A stretch of DNA of 5,854 bases from Bacillota bacterium. Its GTDB lineage: Bacteria > Bacillota > Clostridia > Christensenellales > CAG-138. Both the position numbers and the translations under genes were made by a program. This document shows, piece by piece, positions 1 through 5,219 of this stretch. Positions within the stretch are counted from its first letter, which is position 1. The number at the start of each line of letters is the position of its first letter. The notes under the pieces were generated by a model. That model saw only the letters and a list, made by a program, of their open reading frames with translations. It ran no database searches and was not told where the DNA came from. The stretch is from positions 1 through 5,854 of the forward strand of contig JAEWWD010000085.1 of NCBI GenBank assembly GCA_023396535.1, read 5' to 3'.

Positions 1-649
1 GTTCATGGGCGTCGTTGCCGGCTTAATTGTCGGCGATGTTGGCCTTGGGCTGAAGATCGGCGCAACATGCTCATTGATGGCGCTTGGGTTCTACAGTTAT
101 GGCGGTGCAACACAACCAGACTACATGATCGGGGCGATCTTCGGAGTATTCGTCGCCTCGAGAGCCGGAAGCGTGGATCAGGGCCTTGTGGTGGCGGCGG
201 CGCTCGCGATGTTCATGGTGCTGTTCGACATCCTTGGCCGTATGACGACTACCGTCTTCCAGCATGCGTGCGACAATGCGCTCGCCAAGAAGAATCTCAA
301 GACGTTCAGCGGATGGTTTTGGATGGGCACACTCCCTTGGTTCCTCTCCCGTTTCATACCGGTGTTCGTAGGTATGCTGTTCATCGACAAGTACGTCTAC
401 ATCCAGAATTTCATTGAGCAGTACGCTTGGTTCCGCCAGGGTTTGCAGGTAATTGGCGCCGCGTTGCCGGCCGTCGGTTTTGCACTGCTGCTATCCTACA
501 TGAATCTTAAAAAATACTGGCCGTACATGCTCGTCGGTTATGTGCTGTTTGCCTATATGGGCATACCCACCATCGGCCTCGCAATCATTGGCGCCGCGGC
601 CGCAGGTCTTTATATGATGGGCCAGAAGAACAAGTCGAAGGAGGTGTAG
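1..649 (+). CDS. PTS mannose-family transporter subunit IIC (5' partial)
   Basis: Integral membrane EIIC of a mannose-family PTS; with EIID it forms the channel that moves the sugar inward while EIIB phosphorylates it. The reading frame is open to the left edge (codon at 2-4 is Phe), so the Met at 5 is probably internal and the true start is upstream. From memory of ManY, the segment GLIVGD near the left edge aligns with ManY around residue 40, so about 35-40 N-terminal residues are missing. Family signatures seen: a glycine-rich hydrophobic stretch (counting from Met at 5, residues 1-30), the motif FQHACDNA at residues 85-92 (ManY has FQHAADKA), and further hydrophobic segments near 112-127, 150-165 and 172-206. 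The C-terminus is short and basic (QKNKSKEV). The last codons, AAG GAG GTG TAG, also form the ribosome binding site of the EIID gene, so the two are translationally linked. The sugar specificity cannot be read from the sequence. Confidence 0.93.
   Translation, partial: FMGVVAGLIVGDVGLGLKIGATCSLMALGFYSYGGATQPDYMIGAIFGVFVASRAGSVDQGLVVAAALAMFMVLFDILGRMTTTVFQHACDNALAKKNLKTFSGWFWMGTLPWFLSRFIPVFVGMLFIDKYVYIQNFIEQYAWFRQGLQVIGAALPAVGFALLLSYMNLKKYWPYMLVGYVLFAYMGIPTIGLAIIGAAAAGLYMMGQKNKSKEV
638..646 (+). promoter_or_regulatory. Ribosome binding site of the EIID gene, inside the EIIC 3' end
   Basis: AAGGAGGTG lies in the last three sense codons of the EIIC gene, with 8 nt between GGAGG and the ATG at 653. 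This near-perfect Shine-Dalgarno sequence fixes the EIID start and suggests that ribosomes finishing EIIC feed directly into EIID. Confidence 0.85.
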
Positions 650-652
650 AAC

Positions 653-1462
653 ATGGCTAAGACGAATCAAAGGCTTTCCGTGTCCGCCAAGAAAAAGGCG
701 GCAACAAGGCATAATTGGACGTTGCAGTTCTGCTGGAATTATGAGCGCATGCAGGCCTCCGGCTTCGCTTATTCCATGATTCCCGTCATGAAAGAGCTGT
801 ACAACACCAACGATGAGGTCTGCGAAAACCTCGAGCGCCACATGCAGTTCTACAACAGCCACCCGGGCGCTTCCGCGATCATCATGGGCGCATCGGTAGC
901 ATTGGAAGAGGGTTACCAGACCGATCTGTCCGACAGCATCAAAGTGGGCCTAATGGGGCCGCTGGCCAGCTTGGGCGACACGGTGCAGGCCGTGTTGGTG
1001 CAGCCTCTCGCCTACATCATTTCGGCGGGACTCGCAGCCGAAGGCAATCTGCTTTCCCTTCTGGTGCTGATCATTCCCTTCCTTCTCATGTTCTGGGCGC
1101 GCTGGCCGCTGTTCAACTGGGGCTACAAGCGCTCGGTGGGCATACTTGAGGACATCAGCGGCGAGTCTGATTTCAAACTGCTCAGCGAGGCCGCACAGAT
1201 TCTCGGCTTAACTGTCATCGGAGGATTTGTGCCAAGCATGATCGGCGTGTCGCTGAAATACGAGTATGTCAAGGTGATTGATGGCATTTCGCAGACTGTT
1301 AAATTGCAGGATACGCTCAACGGCATGCTCCCGTACATGCTCCCCATAGCGCTGGTGGCGGCTTGCTATGTGCTGTTGAAAAAGGCCAAGTGGAGGCCGA
1401 TTACGGTGATCGGAGCGCTGGCTGTCGTCTGCTTCCTTCTCGGCGCGATCGGCGTACTGTAA
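653..1462 (+). CDS. PTS mannose-family transporter subunit IID
   Basis: EIID membrane subunit, found only in mannose-family PTSs; it partners EIIC in the transport channel. The length of 269 residues is normal for the family. Signatures seen: NYERMQASGFAYSMIPVMK at 29-47 (ManZ-type NYERMQ..GF.YSM.P motif), HMQFYNSHP at 63-71, and GLMGPLASLGD at 99-109, equal to the conserved GLMGPLAG.GD of ManZ. Hydrophobic segments lie around 112-128, 133-148, 182-200, 224-242 and 249-268. The N-terminal ~20 residues are basic and polar (several Lys), as expected for a cytosolic tail. The gene is 3 nt downstream of EIIC and 6 nt upstream of EIIA. EIIC, EIID and EIIA are all in the same reading frame, each separated by a single stop codon. 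Assignment to the family is secure; the sugar is unknown. Confidence 0.96.
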   Translation: MAKTNQRLSVSAKKKAATRHNWTLQFCWNYERMQASGFAYSMIPVMKELYNTNDEVCENLERHMQFYNSHPGASAIIMGASVALEEGYQTDLSDSIKVGLMGPLASLGDTVQAVLVQPLAYIISAGLAAEGNLLSLLVLIIPFLLMFWARWPLFNWGYKRSVGILEDISGESDFKLLSEAAQILGLTVIGGFVPSMIGVSLKYEYVKVIDGISQTVKLQDTLNGMLPYMLPIALVAACYVLLKKAKWRPITVIGALAVVCFLLGAIGVL

Positions 1463-1468
1463 AATAGC

Positions 1469-1873
1469 ATGACGGGAATTTTATTGATCAGCCACGGAGG
1501 CATGGCAGAAGGCGCGCTCTCATCCGCCTCCATGCTGGTTCCCAATCTGGAGCAGATTGATTTTCTGGCTTTATGGCCAGAGGACAACCCGGACGAGTTT
1601 CAAACGAAGCTCACAGCGAAAATCGCCGCACTCGACAGCGGCGGCGGCGTATTCATCTTAGCCGATATGCTGGGCGGAACGCCGTGCAACCGCGCGATGT
1701 ACTTCCTGGGCGACCGCGTTCATCTGCTGACGGGGCTGTCGTTGCCGATGCTCAGTACGCTCATTTGCATGCGCGAAGAGGCCAGTGATCTTACGGCGCT
1801 TGCAAGTGAGGTGATGGCGGAGGCGCAAAGCGGTTCCGTCTACGTGAACGAACTACTTAGAGAGAAGGATTAA
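1469..1873 (+). CDS. PTS mannose-family subunit IIA
   Basis: Cytosolic phosphocarrier that accepts phosphate from HPr and passes it to EIIB. The 134-residue single-domain form matches the free-standing EIIA domain (in E. coli ManX it is fused to EIIB). The phospho-accepting histidine is His9 in LLISHGGMAEG (ManX His10). The conserved acidic partner is Asp66 in FILADMLGGTPCN (ManX Asp67), inside the family's D..GG(T/S)P.N motif. The sequence SLPML at 91-95 matches the conserved IPML region. Met1 is chosen because the next Met (residue 12) would remove His9. No good Shine-Dalgarno sequence precedes the start (the 28 nt upstream contain no GGAGG-like run), so translation probably depends on reinitiation after the EIID stop 6 nt upstream. 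Confidence 0.96.
   Translation: MTGILLISHGGMAEGALSSASMLVPNLEQIDFLALWPEDNPDEFQTKLTAKIAALDSGGGVFILADMLGGTPCNRAMYFLGDRVHLLTGLSLPMLSTLICMREEASDLTALASEVMAEAQSGSVYVNELLREKD
1863..1870 (+). promoter_or_regulatory. Ribosome binding site of the EIIB gene
   Basis: AGAAGGAT ends just before the EIIA stop codon and lies 5-6 nt upstream of the ATG at 1876. It supports that start, and the 2-nt gap between EIIA and EIIB indicates translational coupling. Confidence 0.7.
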
Positions 1874-1875
1874 GC

Positions 1876-2361
1876 ATGATTAAACACTTGAGGATCGACA
1901 ACCGCCTGATCCATGGGCAGGTGGCAGTTGCTTGGCAGAAGTACATCAACGCCAAAGTCATCATCGTATGTAACGACGCCGTAGCCAAGGACCCGATCCA
2001 AAAAATGGCGCTGCCACTTGCGGCCCGCGAATCCAAGGTTTTGGTCTACAGCATCGAGGAAACGATCAGGTACGCAAAAGAGCATGCCGACGAGCAGGTG
2101 TTTGTCATCGCAAAGTTTCCGCAGGATGCGCTTGCGATACTTGAAGCGGGCGAAAAGGTGGCCGAGATCAACGTCGGCAACGCGGCGCCCGTCATGGGCA
2201 CCAAGTATGTGATGGTAACGCGCTCCATCGCCGCAACCAAGGAGGACGCCGAAGTTTATCGCAAGGTCGCAGAACGAAACGGCGGGAAGCTGACCAGCCA
2301 GATCATGCCGTCTATGGAAATCTCAAACTTCCTGGACGCGCTCAAGAAGGCAGGCCTGTAA
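1876..2361 (+). CDS. PTS mannose-family subunit IIB
   Basis: Cytosolic phosphotransferase that takes phosphate from EIIA on a histidine and gives it to the incoming sugar bound by EIIC/EIID. At 161 residues it has the usual length of a stand-alone EIIB of the LevE/AgaV type. The active site is His13 in the N-terminal motif LRIDNRLIHGQVAVAW (family R.D.RLIHGQV..W). Other conserved segments are VIIVCNDAVAKDP at 28-40 and EINVGNAAPVMG at 96-107 (family INVG). The rest shows the alternating pattern expected of the family's alpha/beta fold. It is the last of the four PTS genes; downstream lie the hairpin and the catabolic genes. Mannose-family EIIBs sort partly by substrate (mannose, fructose, sorbose, GalNAc, others), but the substrate group cannot be decided by eye. 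Confidence 0.96.
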   Translation: MIKHLRIDNRLIHGQVAVAWQKYINAKVIIVCNDAVAKDPIQKMALPLAARESKVLVYSIEETIRYAKEHADEQVFVIAKFPQDALAILEAGEKVAEINVGNAAPVMGTKYVMVTRSIAATKEDAEVYRKVAERNGGKLTSQIMPSMEISNFLDALKKAGL

Positions 2362-2383
2362 GAAAGTACGGCGTATGACTACG

Positions 2384-2417
2384 GAGTGGTCACCTCGACA
2401 GTTCGAGGTGACCACTC
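2384..2417 (+). repeat. Perfect inverted repeat (15-bp arms, 4-nt loop) between EIIB and the membrane-protein gene
   Basis: The left arm at 2384-2398 (GAGTGGTCACCTCGA) is the exact reverse complement of the right arm at 2403-2417 (TCGAGGTGACCACTC); the loop is CAGT at 2399-2402. Nine of 15 pairs are G-C, so the RNA hairpin should be very stable. No T-run follows the right arm (next bases GATGAATCCG), so it is not a standard intrinsic terminator. It lies 22 nt after the EIIB stop and 17 nt before the next ribosome binding site. Possible roles are a 3' stabilising or processing hairpin that sets the ratio of PTS to downstream mRNA, partial termination, or a DNA operator; each arm carries the odd palindrome GGT-N-ACC. 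The structure is seen directly; the function is inference. Confidence 0.85.
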
Positions 2418-2434
2418 GATGAATCCGCGAAATC

Positions 2435-2441
2435 GGAGGAG
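2435..2441 (+). promoter_or_regulatory. Ribosome binding site of the membrane-protein gene
   Basis: GGAGGAG lies 8 nt (from GGAGG) upstream of the ATG at 2448. It is one of the strongest sites in the window, suggesting independent, efficient initiation after the hairpin rather than coupling to EIIB, whose stop is 86 nt upstream. Confidence 0.8.
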
Positions 2442-2447
2442 ATATAC

Positions 2448-3068
2448 ATGCAATTAAGGGTAGCCAAGGTGCTCAACCAGATACTGATGATTATTTTTGT
2501 GGTGATCGTGACTCTGGCTGCGGCCTTGTTTTTCTTGCTGTTGAAAATGCCCGAACTGAAATGGGTATTTCTCGGCAGCTTCATACTGCTCGGCATCGCG
2601 CTGTTTACGGTTTACCGTTGGCTGGAGCAAAGCTGGGATAAGCGCGTCATCACGCGCATGGCGCAGGCGGGCCAGGTGGCACTCGTCAATATTAAGAGCG
2701 CCGAGCGCATACAGCCCATGCGGGAATCAAGCTTCATACGATATTGGCTCTTTGAATTTAAAGGTGAGCTTTACGACCAGCAGGGCAACCGCATTGAAAA
2801 AACATTCCATGAAAAGATGAATGATTTAACGGACAGCGTTCCGTGCGGTTCCGTTTTCGTCACCTATGACGAGAAGAAACCCGATCAGGTATTTATTATA
2901 CCCAACGATGTCGTCAGCAGGATACCCTCCCTTGCGCCGATTGCGGCCGCCTATGAAAACGACAAGCGCATAGGGGTGAAATATCTCGACGTCTATTACG
3001 ATAAGGGCATTAACATCCGAACGTTCCGCGAGGCGGTTACCGAGCACACAAAGAAAAAGCAAGGGTGA
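2448..3068 (+). CDS. Unrecognised membrane protein, two N-terminal helices plus cytosolic domain
   Basis: A 206-residue protein that I do not recognise as a named family. Residues 11-32 and 38-56 are two hydrophobic helices joined by a short KMPELK turn. Positive residues before the first helix (Arg4, Lys7) and after the second (Arg58, Lys65, Arg66) predict a helical hairpin with both ends in the cytosol. Residues ~75-152 look like a small beta-rich domain: GQVALVNIKSAERI, then YWLFEFKGELYDQQGNRIEKTF, then PCGSVFVTYDEKKPDQVFIIP. The order 'G..a.v.i / y...f.g..yd..G / G..v.V.YD...P....i' loosely recalls DUF3592-like domains, but this is impression only. The C-terminus is charged (KKKQG). It lies between the PTS and the enzymes of an apparently single transcription unit, 6 nt before the oxidoreductase gene, so a job linked to the transporter or pathway is plausible but unproven. 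Its strong ribosome binding site and coding-like sequence argue that it is a real gene. Confidence 0.85.
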   Translation: MQLRVAKVLNQILMIIFVVIVTLAAALFFLLLKMPELKWVFLGSFILLGIALFTVYRWLEQSWDKRVITRMAQAGQVALVNIKSAERIQPMRESSFIRYWLFEFKGELYDQQGNRIEKTFHEKMNDLTDSVPCGSVFVTYDEKKPDQVFIIPNDVVSRIPSLAPIAAAYENDKRIGVKYLDVYYDKGINIRTFREAVTEHTKKKQG

Positions 3069-3069
3069 G
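3061..3069 (+). promoter_or_regulatory. Probable ribosome binding site of the oxidoreductase gene
   Basis: AAGGGTGAG spans the stop codon of the membrane-protein gene (TGA at 3066-3068) and precedes the ATG at 3075 with about 9 nt from AGGG. It is weaker than its neighbours, suggesting coupling to translation of the upstream gene. Confidence 0.55.
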
Positions 3070-3074
3070 AACTC

Positions 3075-4061
3075 ATGAGGATCGGTACGATCGGAACCAA
3101 TTTCGTCGTGCAATCGTTTATTGATGCTGCGCGTAAGGTCGGCGCGCAGATCCCGGCGGTCTACTCCCGCGCCGAGGAAACAGCTCGCGCCTTTGCCGAC
3201 GCCAACGGTATTTCGGATATTTTCACCGACAGCAAGGCGTTTCTGGCGGACGAGACGCTGGATTTTATCTATGTGGCGTCGCCCAATTCGCTGCACTTTT
3301 CATGGGTGCGCGATGCGCTGCAGAACGGGCACAACGTGCTGTGCGAAAAGCCCTTCGTTTCCACGGTGCGCGAGTTCGACGAGTTAGCCGCCCTCGCCGC
3401 GCAAAAAGACCTGATGCTTTTTGAGGCCATGACGGTGCCGCATTTGCCCAACCTCAAGCTTCTCAAGGAGTATCTTCCCAAAATCGGCGCGCCGCGCCTG
3501 GTACAGCTAAATTTTTCGCAGTATTCGAGCCGCTACGATGCCTTATTGCGCGGTGAATCTCCCAACATATTCAATCCTGCGTTTTCGGGCGGCGCAATGA
3601 TGGATCTCGGCTGCTACAACCTCCGCTTTTTGCTCGAGCTTTTCGGCGAGCCGCGGGAGGTTCACTATTTCCCCAACCGTGCGCAAAACGGTATCGACAC
3701 CTCCGGCGTGATGATCGCGCGCTACGATGGCCTCGTATGCACGGCCGTCGCCTGCAAGGACAGCCGGAGCCAAAATAGTATTCAAATTCAGGGCGAAAAG
3801 GGTTATATCCTGCTGCCGTCGGTTGCGAGTACGCTCTCGGAGGGGTTTACGCTGGTCACCCGTGAGGGGGAAGAGCACTTTCAGGCCCAATCGGAGCAAA
3901 ACGTACTGTTTTATGAGATAGAGGCGTTCGTAAAGGCATTCCGTACGCGCGATTTCGCGTTTGGCAACGCACTGTTACAGCAGTCCCGTACAGAGGTGCG
4001 GCTGTTAGAAGCTGCGCGCCTTGCAGCGGGCGTCGTGTTTTCGGCAGACAAGGCGCGCTGA
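3075..4061 (+). CDS. Gfo/Idh/MocA family NAD(P)-dependent oxidoreductase
   Basis: A 328-residue two-domain protein of the glucose-fructose oxidoreductase / inositol dehydrogenase / MocA family; members usually oxidise or reduce a hydroxyl on a sugar or cyclitol, and some act as NAD-dependent glycosidases. The N-terminal Rossmann fold begins at once (RIGTIGTNFVVQSFIDAA, residues 2-19, giving G..G..F), so there is no signal peptide and the enzyme is cytosolic. VYSRAEETARAFA at 29-41 follows beta-2; FIYVASPNSLHFSWVRDAL at 64-82 and the EKP motif at 91-93 (Lys92, usual catalytic/cofactor lysine) are typical. The C-terminal domain carries GGAMMDLGCYNLRFLLELFG at 172-191, where Asp177 and Tyr181 occupy the catalytic-motif region that in many relatives reads D.G.H. 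It is 6 nt after the membrane-protein gene and 24 nt before nagA, so probably co-transcribed. Family is secure; substrate is unknown, though context suggests a (phospho)hexosamine or a glycoside of one. Confidence 0.93.
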   Translation: MRIGTIGTNFVVQSFIDAARKVGAQIPAVYSRAEETARAFADANGISDIFTDSKAFLADETLDFIYVASPNSLHFSWVRDALQNGHNVLCEKPFVSTVREFDELAALAAQKDLMLFEAMTVPHLPNLKLLKEYLPKIGAPRLVQLNFSQYSSRYDALLRGESPNIFNPAFSGGAMMDLGCYNLRFLLELFGEPREVHYFPNRAQNGIDTSGVMIARYDGLVCTAVACKDSRSQNSIQIQGEKGYILLPSVASTLSEGFTLVTREGEEHFQAQSEQNVLFYEIEAFVKAFRTRDFAFGNALLQQSRTEVRLLEAARLAAGVVFSADKAR

Positions 4062-4071
4062 CGACGGAAAG

Positions 4072-4079
4072 AAAGGAAA
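4072..4079 (+). promoter_or_regulatory. Ribosome binding site of nagA
   Basis: AAAGGAAA sits in an all-purine run (4066-4080) with about 8 nt between AAAGGA and the ATG at 4086. It supports this start. Confidence 0.65.
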
Positions 4080-4085
4080 ACGTTC

Positions 4086-5219
4086 ATGAAACTGAAAAGC
4101 AGACGCGTTTGGGTCGGAGGTACGTTTATACCTGCGACCGTGGCTTTGGAGGGCGGTAAAATCGACGCCTTGCTTGGTTACGATGAGCCGGCTGCCGAGG
4201 ACTATGGCAACAACCGTATTATCCCGGGCTTTATCGATGTGCACACCCATGGCGCTTATGGCGCGATGGTCAACAGCTGCAGCGAGGAAGAGATGAAGTT
4301 TTGGGCGGCCAATCTGCCCAACGAGGGCGTAACGTCCTTCCTGCCCACGACGTTTTCGGATACCCCCAAAAGCATCGAAGCAGCCTGCGCGCGCATCGCG
4401 AACGTGATGGAGAGCGGGCAACGGGGCGCGGAAATTTTGGGCGTCCACTTGGAAGGCCCTTTTTTGAACGTGGGGTTTAAGGGCGCCATGGATCCTGTAC
4501 GCATTATATCGCCCGACATTAAGCTGTTTGACCGCTGGCAGCAGGCGGCGCGCGGTCATGTGCGCTATATTACAATGGCGCCCGAGAAGGACGAGGGTTA
4601 CTGCTTTACGCGGTACGCCACGGAGCAAAACGTCGTGGTAAGCATAGGCCATTCGGCGGCGACCTATGAGCAGGCGATGGCCGCTTTGGGCAACGGCGCC
4701 CGCTGCTTCACACATGCGTTCAATGCCATGAAGCCGCTCAATCACCGCGAGCCCGGCTGTGCGGGCGCGCTCATGCGCAGCGACGCGTATGCGGAGATCA
4801 TATTCGACGGACGCCATGTGAACCTGGACGTGGTAAACATTCTCTTCAAAACAAAGGGACGCGACCGCCTTGTTGGCGTTTCCGATTCGCTCTCACTCAA
4901 GGCGGCACCCCCAGGCGAATATACCATCAACGGCCGCGCACTCATCGTGGACGAAAACGGCGCCGCGTTTATCAAGGGCACAAATACGCTTGCGGGCAGC
5001 ACGCTCATGTTCAACAAAGGCCTCAGGGGGTTGGTCGAAACGGCGGAAGTGCCGATCTCGCATGCGCTGGCCGCTCTTACCGAAAACCCCGCTAGACTCC
5101 TGCGGCTCGATCATCGTCTGGGCTACATCCGCGCAGGCTACGATGCCGACCTCGTGGTACTCGAAGACGACTATCGCGTAATAGAGACCTTCTGTAAGGG
5201 GAAGGAGAGCAAGCCATGA
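4086..5219 (+). CDS. nagA: N-acetylglucosamine-6-phosphate deacetylase (NagA type)
   Basis: Cytosolic amidohydrolase that removes acetate from N-acetylglucosamine 6-phosphate (or GalNAc-6-P in AgaA-type relatives), giving the amino-sugar phosphate for glycolysis or wall synthesis. At 377 residues it has the usual length. Visible motifs: IIPGFIDVHTHG at 45-56 with the H.H pair His53/His55; GVTSFLPTTF at 81-90; HLEGPF at 121-126 with metal ligand Glu123; MAPE at 164-167; SIGHS with metal ligand His189; FTHAFNAMKPL at 208-218 with His210; REPG at 221-224; DGRHV with His244; and VSDS with the catalytic Asp267. A C-terminal GYDADLVVLED (351-361) is the usual amidohydrolase end. Small departures from commoner NagA sequences: GRHV where GIHV or GLHV is usual, and GAMDP where GAHNP-like sequences are common. 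The gene overlaps the next one by 4 nt. Function is secure at the level of N-acetylhexosamine-6-P deacetylase; the GlcNAc versus GalNAc choice is not. Confidence 0.93.
   Translation: MKLKSRRVWVGGTFIPATVALEGGKIDALLGYDEPAAEDYGNNRIIPGFIDVHTHGAYGAMVNSCSEEEMKFWAANLPNEGVTSFLPTTFSDTPKSIEAACARIANVMESGQRGAEILGVHLEGPFLNVGFKGAMDPVRIISPDIKLFDRWQQAARGHVRYITMAPEKDEGYCFTRYATEQNVVVSIGHSAATYEQAMAALGNGARCFTHAFNAMKPLNHREPGCAGALMRSDAYAEIIFDGRHVNLDVVNILFKTKGRDRLVGVSDSLSLKAAPPGEYTINGRALIVDENGAAFIKGTNTLAGSTLMFNKGLRGLVETAEVPISHALAALTENPARLLRLDHRLGYIRAGYDADLVVLEDDYRVIETFCKGKESKP
5201..5209 (+). promoter_or_regulatory. Ribosome binding site of the ceramidase-like gene, inside the nagA 3' end
   Basis: GAAGGAGAG lies in the last codons of nagA; AAGGAG is 8 nt from the ATG at 5216 but 14 nt from the in-frame ATG at 5222, which selects the first Met. 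With the ATGA overlap, this indicates tight translational coupling to nagA. Confidence 0.75.

Noticed and set aside
5..7. Met at position 5 as the true start of EIIC
   Set aside because: The frame stays open to the window edge, no ribosome binding site can be seen, and comparison with ManY shows that the first membrane segment is missing.
491..862. A 123-codon - strand open frame across the EIIC/EIID junction
   Set aside because: It is antisense to two clear PTS genes and shows no protein family signature.
1491..1504. Met12 of EIIA as the real start because GGAGG lies just before it
   Set aside because: The spacing is only 1 nt and this start would delete the catalytic His9.
2384..2417. Intrinsic terminator after the EIIB gene
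   Set aside because: The hairpin is strong, but the bases after it are GATGAATCCG with no T-run, so a standard terminator is not supported.
2420..2448. A promoter with TATACA as -10 just before the membrane-protein gene
   Set aside because: TATACA overlaps the start codon, and the region 17 bp upstream (TGAATC) does not resemble TTGACA; the start site would fall inside the gene.
2435..2450. Cloning-vector sequence, because GGAGATATACATG matches the phage T7 gene 10 / expression-vector leader
   Set aside because: The match is only about 13 nt around a ribosome binding site and start codon, and the flanking sequence on both sides is ordinary operon DNA; chance is the simpler explanation.
4005..4817. 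A 270-codon open frame on the - strand opposite the oxidoreductase end and nagA
   Set aside because: It lies wholly opposite two well-supported genes, spans their junction, has no recognisable motif and is rich in His/Arg, as expected of the antisense of GC-rich coding DNA.
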